DNA from: an uncultured Stenotrophomonas sp.
Lineage (GTDB): Bacteria; Pseudomonadota; Gammaproteobacteria; Xanthomonadales; Xanthomonadaceae
DNA: 64,000 nucleotides
Assembly (NCBI RefSeq): GCF_945952405.1
Contig: NZ_CAMFIA010000005.1
Coordinates: forward strand, 62,001-126,000
Direction: 5' to 3'
The first letter of the stretch is position 1. Every line of letters starts with the position of its first letter. The translations under genes and the position numbers were made by a program. Positions 7,425 to 16,222 of the stretch are shown piece by piece. Under the pieces are notes generated by a model. The model saw only the letters and a program-made list of their open reading frames with translations, did not search any database and was not told the origin of the DNA.

Positions 7425-10400
7425 ATGCTGATGCGTAGCTGGGCTGTTCGCGGGCTGGTCCTGCTGCTGGCCATAGTGATGCTGCCGGCCGCCCTGGCAC
7501 AAGGCCCCGGGCCGCTGCCGCTCAGCGCCCTGCAGCGCGAGTACCTCGCCGCGCATCCAAGCATCGTCGTGGGGCAATATGACAGTGGCTGGCCTCCGTT
7601 CGAGTCTCTGCATGATGGCCAACAGGTTGGCCTGGGCCCTGATTATCTAGCGCTTTTGGCCCGGCAATTGGGCGTGAAGGTCGAGGCGCGTCGTTATCCC
7701 GATTGGACTTCCGTGCTGGATGCGGCATGTCGTGGCGAGATCGACGTGGTGATGAATGTCGGTCTGAGTGCCGACCGCACCCGCTGCATGGTCTATACCG
7801 CCGCCTATGGCGAGGCGCCGCTGGCCCTGGTGGGCCGGCCGGATGACCTGCGCGCCTCGGATAATCCTGATCTGGACGGGCTGCGCGTGGTGATCGAACA
7901 GGACTTCCTGACCGGTCCCCAGGTGCGGGAGCGTTTCCCACGCGCCCGGCAACTTGTCGCAAACAGCTCGTTGGCGGCGCTCGAGATGGTCAGAGACGAC
8001 AAAGCTGACGTCTACATCGGCAACGCGTATGTGGCCACCGAGCTGATCAGCACCCGCGACCTGCAGGGCGTGGTGCTGCTGCGCCCCAGCGACCTGCCCC
8101 CGGAGCGGCTGCATTTCGGCGTACCCAACAGCAAGCAGCCCCTGGCCGAAGCGCTGGATCTGGCCCTGGCCGCCACCAGCCAGGCCCAGCGCGATGCACT
8201 GGCGCACCGTTGGCTGCCAGCGCCGCGGTGGTCGGCCTCGGCACAGCTGGCGCTGAGCCAGGCCGAGAAGCGGGTGCTGGAACAACCCTTGAAGATTGGC
8301 TTTGCTCCCAATGCGGCACCGCTCTCGTTTGCTGACCGGGATGGCCAGCCCAGCGGCCTGGCCAGCGAGTACCTGCGGCGGTTGCTGCAGGCCGGCGCCA
8401 ACCTTCAGCCGGAAAACAGCCACGACTGGTACGAGGTGCGCGAGAAGGCCCGCCGCGGCGAGCTGCAGGCGGTGATGGGCATCCCCGCCGACTCGCGCTA
8501 CCTGGGCCCGGACTGGGTGTTCAGCCAACCCTTCATCAGCGTGCCGAACGTGATCGTGAGCCGCGTCGACAGTCCGGCACTGCTGGGGCTGGCGGACCTG
8601 CAGGGCAAACGCGTACTGCTGTCCGATCCGGAACGCGTGCGTGGTTACGTGCTGCAGCAGGCACCACAGGCCAGGATCATCGCCGCGCGCAGTACCGAGC
8701 AGGCACTGCAGCGGCTGCTCGATGGCGAAGCCGACGCCTATGTGGGCAACCTGGCGCTGGTTGACCATCTGCTGCGCAGCCGTTTTCCGGGCCGGCTGCA
8801 GGTAGCGGCACCTGCCGGCTTCAACGATCAGCTGGTACTGGCAGTGGAGCGCCGCCATGCGGCGCTGGCGACCACCTTCGACCGCCTGCTGCTGCAGATG
8901 TCATCGCGCAAGCAGGAGGCGCTGCGTGGCGACTGGCTGGCGGTCGAGTACCACAGTGGCATCGACTGGAAGCGCGTGCTGCGCTGGGGCCTGCCGCTGT
9001 TGCTGGTGCTGCTGACCGCCCTGCTGGTACATGCCGTCGGCTACTGGCGCCTGCGCCGTGAAGTGGCCGGGCGGCGCCATGTGGAACAACGCCTGGCCGA
9101 AGTCACTGACAACCTTCCCGCCGTGGTCTACCAGGCGCGACGGGAGGTCGACGGCACGCTCAGTTTCCCGTTCATCGGCGGCGACCTGCAGGCCTTGTTC
9201 GGGATCAGCCGGCAGCAGGCCGAGCAGGATGCGAAGTGCCTGCTGGAACGCATCGAAGAGGAGGACCGTGCCCGCATCCTGCAGGCCGTCGAACAGGCCG
9301 CGCACCAGTTCGCGCCGTTGAGCCTCGAGTTCCGGCTGCGCGCCGCCGACGCCGGCCCCGGCCCGCGCTGGATACGCAGCCAGGCCCAGCCGTATGCGGC
9401 GGACGCCGGCGCGGTGACCTGGAGTGGCTACTGGGTGGATGTGAGCGAGGCCCATGCGCAGGCCGACGCGCTGAGCGTCGCCAAGGCCGAGGCCGAACAG
9501 GCCACCGAGGCCAAGTCGCGCTTCCTGGCGACCATGAGCCATGAGATCCGCACGCCGATGAGTGGCGTGCTGGGCATGCTGGAAGTGCTGGCGCATTCGC
9601 CGCTGGACCTCGAGCAGAAGCGCATCCTCGACGTGATCGAAGACTCGGCACAGATGCTGCGGCAGATCCTCGACGACATTCTCGATTACTCGCGGCTGGA
9701 GGCCGGCGCGCTGCGCCTGGAGCCCGCGCCGCAGTCGTTGCGGGCGGCGTTGGAGAGTGTGTTCCGCATGTTTTCCACGGCGGCCAGCGCGCGTGGCCTG
9801 GCGCTGCACGTGCAGATCGATCCGCGACTGGCGCCGGCGCATGAGTTTGATGGCGTGCGCCTGCGCCAGGTCGTGTTCAACCTGCTCGGCAATGCCATCA
9901 AGTTCACCTCGCAGGGCGAGGTGCGGCTGCAGGTGGACGTGCTGGGACCGACCACGGAGGAGGGACGCCAGCCGCTGCGCCTGCGCGTGATCGACACCGG
10001 CATCGGCATTGCCCCGGAACAGCTGCAGCAGCTGTTCGAGCCGTTCACCCAGGCCGGTGCCTATATCCAGCGCGACCACGGCGGTTCGGGTCTCGGCCTG
10101 AGCATCTGCCGACGCCTGGTCGCGCTGATGGAGGGTGAGCTGGATCTGCGCAGCACCCTGGGCGAGGGCACCTGTGCCGAGGTGCGCCTGTCGCTGGTGG
10201 AAGCGTCGATGAGCGATGCTCAAGCGCTGGCGGCCGAGCAGGATGAGGACATGAAGCTGCCAGACGTGTTGCGTGAGGCGCGCGTGCTGGTAATCGAGGA
10301 CCACCCGACCAACCAGGTGATGATGGTCTGGCGGATGCAGCAGATGGGCCTGCCGCACGTGCTGGTGGGCGATGGCCAGCAGGCACTGGATCGCGTGGCA

Positions 10401-11075
10401 TCGGAGCATTTCGATCTGGTCATCACCGATTGCCGGATGCCGGTGCTGGACGGCTTCAGCTTCGCCCGCCTGCTGCGCGAGCGCGAGGAGCGCACCGGGC
10501 AACCACGGCTGACCGTGCTGGCATTGACCGCCAGCGTGCTGGACGACGATGCGCGTCGTTGCCGTGAAGCAGGCATGGACGAAGTCCTGGCCAAGCCACT
10601 GTCAGTGCAGGCACTGCGCGCAGCGATGATGCGCTGGTTGCCGGGGATACTGGGCGTGCCCTTGGAGGAACTGGTGGAGAGCGAAGAAGCAGGGGAAGCA
10701 GAAGTGGCGGAAGCGCCGGAAGCGCCGGAAGCCGACGACGGGGTGATGCTTCCGGAGCTTGCCAGCCTGATGCAGTGCTTTGGTTCAGGGGCGTTGGCGA
10801 CGCAGCTGCGCGAGAGCCTGCTGTCGACCACTGAACAGGATCTGGCGGAGCTGCAGCGCGCGCTGCAGGCCGGTGACCGCGTGGAGGCCGGGCTGCGCCT
10901 GCATCGCATGAGTGGCGGCCTGGGAACGGTGGGCGCCACGGGACTGTCCGAGCAGGCCAATGCGCTGGTCGAACGGCTCGAGGACGCGGCCGAAACCGAT
11001 ACGGTGCCGTTGTTTGCGGACGTGGAGGACTTCGCGGCGCAGCTGCGGGAGCAGCTGCGCAAGGTGCCTCACTGA
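7425..11075 (+). CDS. BvgS/EvgS-like hybrid sensor histidine kinase
   Basis: 1216 residues, with the start at 7425 behind AGGAG (a second ATG at 7431 is equally plausible). Order of parts: signal peptide (LVLLLAIVMLPAALAQ); two tandem periplasmic solute-binding (Venus flytrap) domains to about residue 510; transmembrane helix WGLPLLLVLLTALLVHAVGYW; a PAS domain; HisKA with phospho-His706 in SHEIRTPMSGVLGML; HATPase with DTGIGI and GGSGLGLSI; a receiver with Asp1002 in DCRMPVLDG; and an HPt domain with His1160 in RLHRMSGGLG. This is the complete four-step relay of BvgS-type kinases. The ligand sensed by the flytraps is unknown; amino acids or nicotinate-like compounds are known for relatives. 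Confidence 0.92.
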   Translation: MLMRSWAVRGLVLLLAIVMLPAALAQGPGPLPLSALQREYLAAHPSIVVGQYDSGWPPFESLHDGQQVGLGPDYLALLARQLGVKVEARRYPDWTSVLDAACRGEIDVVMNVGLSADRTRCMVYTAAYGEAPLALVGRPDDLRASDNPDLDGLRVVIEQDFLTGPQVRERFPRARQLVANSSLAALEMVRDDKADVYIGNAYVATELISTRDLQGVVLLRPSDLPPERLHFGVPNSKQPLAEALDLALAATSQAQRDALAHRWLPAPRWSASAQLALSQAEKRVLEQPLKIGFAPNAAPLSFADRDGQPSGLASEYLRRLLQAGANLQPENSHDWYEVREKARRGELQAVMGIPADSRYLGPDWVFSQPFISVPNVIVSRVDSPALLGLADLQGKRVLLSDPERVRGYVLQQAPQARIIAARSTEQALQRLLDGEADAYVGNLALVDHLLRSRFPGRLQVAAPAGFNDQLVLAVERRHAALATTFDRLLLQMSSRKQEALRGDWLAVEYHSGIDWKRVLRWGLPLLLVLLTALLVHAVGYWRLRREVAGRRHVEQRLAEVTDNLPAVVYQARREVDGTLSFPFIGGDLQALFGISRQQAEQDAKCLLERIEEEDRARILQAVEQAAHQFAPLSLEFRLRAADAGPGPRWIRSQAQPYAADAGAVTWSGYWVDVSEAHAQADALSVAKAEAEQATEAKSRFLATMSHEIRTPMSGVLGMLEVLAHSPLDLEQKRILDVIEDSAQMLRQILDDILDYSRLEAGALRLEPAPQSLRAALESVFRMFSTAASARGLALHVQIDPRLAPAHEFDGVRLRQVVFNLLGNAIKFTSQGEVRLQVDVLGPTTEEGRQPLRLRVIDTGIGIAPEQLQQLFEPFTQAGAYIQRDHGGSGLGLSICRRLVALMEGELDLRSTLGEGTCAEVRLSLVEASMSDAQALAAEQDEDMKLPDVLREARVLVIEDHPTNQVMMVWRMQQMGLPHVLVGDGQQALDRVASEHFDLVITDCRMPVLDGFSFARLLREREERTGQPRLTVLALTASVLDDDARRCREAGMDEVLAKPLSVQALRAAMMRWLPGILGVPLEELVESEEAGEAEVAEAPEAPEADDGVMLPELASLMQCFGSGALATQLRESLLSTTEQDLAELQRALQAGDRVEAGLRLHRMSGGLGTVGATGLSEQANALVERLEDAAETDTVPLFADVEDFAAQLREQLRKVPH

Positions 11076-11470
11076 GCCGACTGCTGTTGCAGGTAGGCGA
11101 TCACCAGGGCGCGGCGTTCGGCACTGGGGAAGGCGTTGTACATGCGGGTACCCGGCACCAGGTGGGTGGGCGATTGCAGGAAGGTATCCAGGGTCTGCGC
11201 GGACCAGATGATGTCGGCTCGGCGCATGCCGTCGGAATAGCCGTAGTCGGGCAGGCTGCCCGCACGGCGGCCGATCACGCCGTGCAGGTTGGGCCCGAAG
11301 CGATGGATGCCGCCGGGCTGCACGGTATGGCAGCCGGCGCACAGCTCGAACGCACGCTGCATGGCCTGCTGGCGCGCCTGCTCGGGCGTGGCCGGTGGCG
11401 CAGGCGGGCGTTGGCAGGCCGCGGCGGCCAGGCTGACGACGACGGCGATGAGCAGGCAGCAGGCACGCAT
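11069..11470 (-). CDS. Class I cytochrome c lipoprotein
   Basis: 133 residues from the ATG at 11470. A lipoprotein signal ends LAAAAC, followed by a Pro/Ala linker. The heme motif is CAGCH, and the axial methionine is probably the one in GTRMYNAF, within a domain of about 100 residues typical of monoheme cytochrome c. It is likely anchored to the membrane and acts as a periplasmic electron carrier. The final 7 nt overlap the convergent hybrid kinase gene. A TATCCT box 8 nt upstream of the start predicts a very short leader. Confidence 0.85.
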   Translation of the reverse strand: MRACCLLIAVVVSLAAAACQRPPAPPATPEQARQQAMQRAFELCAGCHTVQPGGIHRFGPNLHGVIGRRAGSLPDYGYSDGMRRADIIWSAQTLDTFLQSPTHLVPGTRMYNAFPSAERRALVIAYLQQQSAQ

Positions 11471-11535
11471 GGGCGGGCAGGATAGCGAAGCGAGCGGGCA
11501 GCGGGGCTGCGACACGCGGTCGCAGCCCGGGGCAA

Positions 11536-13221
11536 TCACATGCCCGAGTAGTTCGGGCCGCCGCCGCCCTGCGGGGTCACCCAGACGATGTTCTGGGTCG
11601 GGTCCTTGATATCGCAGGTCTTGCAGTGCACGCAGTTCTGCGCGTTGATCTGCAGGCGGGCGTCGTTGCCTTCACCGACGAATTCGTACACGCCGGCCGG
11701 GCAATAGCGTGCTTCCGGGCCGGCGTACTCGGCCAGGTTCACCTTCACCGGGATGCTGGGGTCCTTCAGCGTCAGGTGGCTGGGCTGGTTCTCGTCGTGG
11801 TTGGTGCTGCTCAGGAACACCGAGCTGAGGCGATCGAAGGTCAGCACGCCGTCAGGCTTCGGGTAGGCGATGCGGGTGTGCTTGGCCGCCGGCTCCAGGC
11901 AGGCATGGTCCGGCACGGTGCGGTGCAGGGTCCACGGCGGATTGCGCACACCCAGCTTCGGCAGCAGCCACTGCTCCACGCCGGTCATCAACGTGGCCAC
12001 GGTCTGGCCCTTCTTGAACCACTGCTTGAAGTTCTTGGCCTGCTGCAGCTCGGTGAACAGCCAGCTGGCCTCGAAGGCCGTCGGATAGTCACTCAGCTCA
12101 TCATGCTGGCGGTCAGCGGCCAGGGCATCGAAGGCGGCGTCGGCGCACAGCATGCCGGTCTTGATCGCGGCGTGGCTGCCCTTGATGCGGCTGGCGTTGA
12201 GGTAGCCGGCCTCGCAGCCGACCAGCGCGCCACCGGGGAACACGGTCTTCGGCAGCGACAGCAGGCCACCGGCGGTGATCGCGCGTGCGCCGTAACCGAT
12301 GCGGGTACCGCCTTCCAGGTGCTTGCGGATCTGCGGGTGGGTCTTGAAGCGCTGGAACTCCTCGAACGGGCTCAGCCACGGGTTCCGGTAGTCCAGGCCG
12401 ACCACGTAGCCGATCGCGACCTTGCCGCCGTCGGCGTGGTACAGGAACGCGCCGCCGTAGGTGTCGCTGTCCAGCGGCCAGCCGGCGGCATGCACCACCA
12501 GGCCCGGCTCATGCTTGGCGGGGTCGATCTGCCACAGTTCCTTGATGCCGATGCCGTAGGACTGCGGGTCCTTGCCTTCGTCCAACCGGTAGCGGGCGAT
12601 CAGCTGGCGGCCAAGGTGGCCACGCGCGCCTTCGGCGAAGATGGTGTACTTGGCCTGCAGCGCCATGCCGCGCTCGAACGCCGGGCCGATGCTGCCGTCC
12701 TTCTCGATGCCCATGTCGCCGGTGGCCACGCCGATCACTTCACCGTTGTCGCCGAACAGCACCTCGGCCGCGGCAAAACCGGGGAAGATCGCCACCTCCA
12801 GCGCTTCGGCCTGCTGCGCCAGCCAGCGGGTCACTTCACCGAGGCTGATGATGTAGTTGCCTTCGTTGTGGAAGCACTCCGGCAGCAGCGCGTTGGGCGT
12901 GCTGCGTGCGCCGGTTTCGCTGAGGAACAGGAATTCGTCGCGGGTGACCTTCTGCTTCAGCGGTGCGCCGCGCTCGGCCCAGTCGGGGAACAGTTCGGTC
13001 AGGGCGCGCGGATCCATCACGGCGCCGGACAGCACATGCGCGCCCGGTTCGGAGCCTTTCTCCAGCACGCACACCGACAGCTCACGGCCGGCTTCGATCG
13101 CGCGCTGGCGCAGGCGGATCGCGGTGGCCAGGCCGGCGGGGCCGGCGCCGACGATCACCACGTCGAACTCCATTACTTCACGCGGGGGCAGGGCGTTGGC
13201 TTCAGCGCTCATCGATTGCAT
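11536..13221 (-). CDS. Electron-transfer flavoprotein:ubiquinone oxidoreductase
   Basis: 561 residues, the normal length for ETF-QO. The FAD-binding Rossmann motif VVIVGAGPAGLATAIRLRQ is near the N-terminus, and the C-terminal 4Fe-4S cluster site is NCVHCKTCDIKDP with a further Cys in YCPAGVYEF. The enzyme passes electrons from acyl-CoA dehydrogenases, via ETF, to ubiquinone at the inner membrane. It is divergent from glutaryl-CoA dehydrogenase, one of the enzymes feeding it, and isovaleryl-CoA dehydrogenase is encoded near 53 kb. An alternative start three codons in (13212) cannot be excluded. Confidence 0.95.
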   Translation of the reverse strand: MQSMSAEANALPPREVMEFDVVIVGAGPAGLATAIRLRQRAIEAGRELSVCVLEKGSEPGAHVLSGAVMDPRALTELFPDWAERGAPLKQKVTRDEFLFLSETGARSTPNALLPECFHNEGNYIISLGEVTRWLAQQAEALEVAIFPGFAAAEVLFGDNGEVIGVATGDMGIEKDGSIGPAFERGMALQAKYTIFAEGARGHLGRQLIARYRLDEGKDPQSYGIGIKELWQIDPAKHEPGLVVHAAGWPLDSDTYGGAFLYHADGGKVAIGYVVGLDYRNPWLSPFEEFQRFKTHPQIRKHLEGGTRIGYGARAITAGGLLSLPKTVFPGGALVGCEAGYLNASRIKGSHAAIKTGMLCADAAFDALAADRQHDELSDYPTAFEASWLFTELQQAKNFKQWFKKGQTVATLMTGVEQWLLPKLGVRNPPWTLHRTVPDHACLEPAAKHTRIAYPKPDGVLTFDRLSSVFLSSTNHDENQPSHLTLKDPSIPVKVNLAEYAGPEARYCPAGVYEFVGEGNDARLQINAQNCVHCKTCDIKDPTQNIVWVTPQGGGGPNYSGM

Positions 13222-13469
13222 GACTCGTGGGTAGTGCCGGCATCGGGGCCACCGGCGGTTGCCTGGGAATCGCGCGTGCGGCCACGGCGAAACGGTTGTT
13301 TGAATGTGTCAGGGTACCGGGACGCGCCGGATCCAGCTAGATCGCCGATGTTCACGTCGCGATTGCTGCAGTGCAGCGTAGAGCCGCAGCTCCGGTGGGC
13401 GCCGACCCGGGTCGGCACGCTCTGGCCGGATGACCGACAATGGCTGCGTCCTGACTGCGCGTGAGTGCC

Positions 13470-14633
13470 ATGGCTTTGCATCCGTACGATCTGTTCGATG
13501 TCCGTTCCCTGCTCAACGAGGAAGAGCGCGCCGTGCAGGAGAGCGTCGCCCGCTTCACCAACGAACGCGTGCTGCCGATCATCGGCGATGCCTTCGACCA
13601 GGCCCGCTTCCCCGCCGAACTGGTGCCGGAGATCGCCTCGCTTGGCCTGCTCGGGGCCACCCTGCCGGCCGAGTACGGCGGTGGCGACCTGGGTCCGGTC
13701 AGCTATGGCCTGATCTGCCAGGAACTGGAGCGTGGCGATTCGGGCCTGCGCAGTTTTGTCTCGGTGCAGAGCTCGCTGTGCATGTACCCGATCTATGCCT
13801 ATGGCAGCGAGCAACAGCGCCAGCAATGGCTGCCGGCGATGGCGCGCGGTGAGCTGATCGGCTGTTTCGGCCTGACCGAGGCGCACGGCGGTTCCGATCC
13901 GGCCAGCATGAAGACCCGTGCGGTGCGCGATGGCAGTGACTGGCGCATCAGCGGCAGCAAGATGTGGATCACCAGCGGTCCGGTGGCCGACCTGGCCATC
14001 GTCTGGGCGCAGACCGAGGACGGCATCCAGGGCTTCGTGCTGGAGAAGGGCATGGCCGGCTTCACCACCCAGGAAATCAAGCACAAGATGAGCCTGCGCG
14101 CGTCGTTGACCGGCGCCTTGTACTTCGACGACGTGCGGGTGCCTGACAGCCATCGCCTGCCCAACGTGAAGGGCCTGAAGGGACCGCTGGGCTGCCTGAC
14201 CCAGGCCCGCTACGGCATCAGCTGGGGCCCGATCGGGGCTGCCATCGCCTGCCTGGATGAAGCGCTGGGCTATGCCAAGGAGCGCGTGCTGTTCGGCCGC
14301 CCGCTGGCGGCCACGCAGAGCGCGCAGATCAAGCTGGCCGAGATGGCCCGCCGGATCACCACCGCACAGTTGCTGGCGCTGCAGCTGGGGCGCCTGAAGG
14401 AAGCCGGCCAGCTGCAGCCGCAGCAGGTCAGCCTGGCCAAGTGGAACAACTGCCGCATGGCCATCGATATCGCGCGCGAATGCCGTGACCTGCTGGGCGG
14501 CGCCGGCATCACCACCGAGCACGTGGCGATCCGCCATGCGCTGAACCTGGAATCGGTGATCACCTATGAAGGCACCGAGACCGTGCACCAGCTGGTGATC
14601 GGCCGCGAGTTGACCGGCATCAACGCGTTCTGA
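13470..14633 (+). CDS. gcdH: Glutaryl-CoA dehydrogenase
   Basis: About 387 residues from the ATG at 13470; an in-frame GTG at 13461 would add three. This is an acyl-CoA dehydrogenase fold with FAD-contact motifs CFGLTEAHGGSDP and WITSGPVADLAIVWA. The stretch QARYGISWGPIGAA and the C-terminal catalytic glutamate in ITYEGTETVHQL are typical of the glutaryl-CoA branch. It oxidatively decarboxylates glutaryl-CoA to crotonyl-CoA in lysine/tryptophan breakdown, giving electrons to ETF. The divergent neighbour encodes ETF-QO, the next carrier. Confidence 0.92.
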   Translation: MALHPYDLFDVRSLLNEEERAVQESVARFTNERVLPIIGDAFDQARFPAELVPEIASLGLLGATLPAEYGGGDLGPVSYGLICQELERGDSGLRSFVSVQSSLCMYPIYAYGSEQQRQQWLPAMARGELIGCFGLTEAHGGSDPASMKTRAVRDGSDWRISGSKMWITSGPVADLAIVWAQTEDGIQGFVLEKGMAGFTTQEIKHKMSLRASLTGALYFDDVRVPDSHRLPNVKGLKGPLGCLTQARYGISWGPIGAAIACLDEALGYAKERVLFGRPLAATQSAQIKLAEMARRITTAQLLALQLGRLKEAGQLQPQQVSLAKWNNCRMAIDIARECRDLLGGAGITTEHVAIRHALNLESVITYEGTETVHQLVIGRELTGINAF

Positions 14634-14656
14634 CGGCTATCCACGCACTGACGGCT

Positions 14657-14773
14657 ATCCACGCATGGCGTGGATCTACTGTCATGGCGGTCGTCGCCAC
14701 CCTGGGTTGGCGCTGCGGTGCCGACCCAGGGTGGCAGCTACCCGATGATCATCCACGCATGGCGTGGATCTAC
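14657..14773. repeat. GTAG-tipped palindromes (SMAG-type), two ATCCACGC units
   Basis: Two copies of the palindrome ATCCACGCATGGCGTGGATCTAC lie at 14657-14679 and 14751-14773, both ending in CTAC (GTAG on the minus strand). A third inverted repeat, CCACCCTGGGTTGGC / GCCGACCCAGGGTGG, lies between them. The rightmost CTAC contains the TAG stop codon of trmL. The same unit recurs at 39431-39453. Confidence 0.85.
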
Positions 14774-15249
14774 TGGCCGCCGGCAAACCCATGCTGCCGC
14801 CACGCCTCGTACATCACCACGGCGACGGTGTTGGAAAGATTGAGGCTGCGGTTGTCCGGCCGCATCGGCAGGCGCAGTCGGCGCCCATCGGGCAGGGCAT
14901 CGAGGATGTCCTGCGGCAGGCCGCGGCTTTCCGGGCCGAACAGGAACGCATCGCCGTCTTCGAACGCCACGCTGTCGTAGCGGACGCTGGCCCGGGTACT
15001 GAGGGCGAACAGGCGCTTGGGCGCGATCCGCGCCAGCGCGGTGTCCAGGTCCGGATGGACCTGCAGGCGCGAATACTCGTGGTAGTCCAGGCCGGCGCGC
15101 TTGAGCTGCTTGTCTTCCAGTGCGAAGCCGAGTGGCTCGACCAGGTGCAGCTGCGCGCCGGTGTTGGCGCAGAGCCGGATCACATTGCCCGTGTTGGGCG
15201 GGATTTCCGGTTGGAACAGGATCACGTGGAACTGGGGCGCGGCATTCAT
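14770..15249 (-). CDS. trmL: tRNA (cytidine/uridine-2'-O-)-methyltransferase TrmL
   Basis: 159 residues, the normal TrmL length, from the ATG at 15249. This is a minimal SPOUT methyltransferase: PPNTGNVIRLCANTGAQLHL (motif 1), FLFGPESRGLP (motif 2) and RSLNLSNTVAVVMYE (motif 3), which form the knotted SAM site. It 2'-O-methylates the wobble nucleotide 34 of tRNA-Leu isoacceptors. A TACACT box exactly 6 nt upstream of the ATG predicts leaderless transcription. The stop codon TAG is part of the terminal GTAG of a palindromic element. Confidence 0.95.
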   Translation of the reverse strand: MNAAPQFHVILFQPEIPPNTGNVIRLCANTGAQLHLVEPLGFALEDKQLKRAGLDYHEYSRLQVHPDLDTALARIAPKRLFALSTRASVRYDSVAFEDGDAFLFGPESRGLPQDILDALPDGRRLRLPMRPDNRSLNLSNTVAVVMYEAWRQHGFAGGQ

Positions 15250-15255
15250 CGGCGC

Positions 15256-15261
15256 AGTGTA
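15256..15261 (-). promoter_or_regulatory. -10 box of trmL (leaderless start predicted)
   Basis: TACACT on the minus strand; 6 nt (GCGCCG) separate it from the ATG, which places the transcription start on or next to the A of the start codon. No good -35 is visible. Confidence 0.55.
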
Positions 15262-15318
15262 CCTGCGACGGCTGCCGCCTTTACGGCGCACGCCCTGCGC
15301 GGGGCAGGGTGGCACCGG

Positions 15319-15795
15319 TTACGGGCGCAGCAGGACCTGGGCGGTTTCGGTGGCCAGGGCCTGCAGATCGGCGGCGCTCGGGCGCACCTGCAGGGCCGGC
15401 AGGTTGACGATGACCGAGTGGGCGACGTTGGTGGCCGCGGCGGCCAGGGTGGCGGCGTAGCGCTGGGCTTCCAGTTCGGCGGCCAGGGCGACGCGCTGTT
15501 CCAGGCTCGGGCGCACTTCCACCGAGGCCAGCGTGGTGATCGGCATCGCGGCGGCGACCGGGGCGGCGACGTAGCCGCTGCGCTCGGCCAGCTGGTCTGC
15601 GCTCGGGCGCACTTCCACGGTGGCCAGGGTCGGGATGCCGCTGGCGCGTTCCCAGGCCTGCTGGGCCAGCTGGTCGGCGGCCGGGCGGACCTGCACGGTG
15701 TCCAGGGTCTTGAGCGGGGTGGAGGCCTGCACCGACGAAACAACCGCGGTGCCGGCGATCAGGGCGATAGCGATGGCAATGGTCTTGGCGTTCAT
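15319..15795 (-). CDS. Secreted protein with four VRPSADQLA repeats, function unknown
   Basis: 158 residues. The signal peptide is cleaved near VSSVQA. The rest is built of four imperfect repeats with the core T(V/L)xVRPSADQLA; the invariant VRP triplets fall at residues 36, 62, 94 and 137, separated by Ala-rich spacers. I do not recognise the family. The repeats are periplasmic or extracellular by topology and could be short helices or linear binding motifs. The probable promoter at 15837-15865 and the AT-richer upstream region suggest independent regulation. Confidence 0.7.
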   Translation of the reverse strand: MNAKTIAIAIALIAGTAVVSSVQASTPLKTLDTVQVRPAADQLAQQAWERASGIPTLATVEVRPSADQLAERSGYVAAPVAAAMPITTLASVEVRPSLEQRVALAAELEAQRYAATLAAAATNVAHSVIVNLPALQVRPSAADLQALATETAQVLLRP

Positions 15796-15836
15796 GACGG
15801 GGCCTGTTTAGTGTTGGTGATCAGTGGTGTGGTAGT

Positions 15837-15865
15837 AAGGTAGTACACCAATTCTGGGCTTGCAA
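15837..15865 (-). promoter_or_regulatory. Candidate promoter of the VRP-repeat protein gene
   Basis: On the minus strand TTGCAA (15865-15860) and TACCTT (15842-15837) are separated by 17 nt, giving a leader of about 35 nt to the ATG at 15795. Pattern match only. Confidence 0.45.
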
Positions 15866-16222
15866 GGAAAATTTTCAGTTTCCTGCTTTTGTTCAGTCTT
15901 CAGTCAGCTTTTGTCTGAAGCCCTTCCTGGCGCAGGAATTACCAAGCAATCCCCGTGCCAACTTTTAACCATTGATTTACAAGGCTTTTTCCTGCTTCTG
16001 AAAGTGTCCGCTGGGCGGACACCTGTCCATTCGATGGGCCGCGGACACTGTCCGGACGATGGCCGCCGGTGCATGTGACCGCCTGCCGCATGGCAATGAG
16101 GCGGCGTGGATGGGGCGCGGATGGGGCACAGGGACAAATACCCCCAGTGACTGCCGACCGATTCCGGCCATTGCGTGCGCACGCTAGGATCGGGGTTCAC
16201 CTATGTGACCAAGGATCTGGAT
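15866..16222. other. AT-richer intergenic region with a strong inverted repeat
   Basis: This 357-nt stretch between the VRP-repeat protein and the M16 peptidase has no convincing gene. From about 15840 to 16000 it is clearly more AT-rich than the surroundings. GTGTCCGC-TGG-GCGGACAC (16004-16022) is a perfect 8-bp inverted repeat, and GCGGACAC recurs directly at 16041-16048, followed by TGTCCGGAC. These GGACA-containing arms could be a protein-binding site or a hairpin. TAGGAT at 16185-16190 is a possible -10 box for the peptidase. Confidence 0.5.

Noticed and set aside
15860..16078. A 72-codon plus-strand frame in the AT-richer gap
   Set aside because: No ribosome site or similarity to anything I know, and it crosses the inverted repeats; better explained as regulatory DNA.
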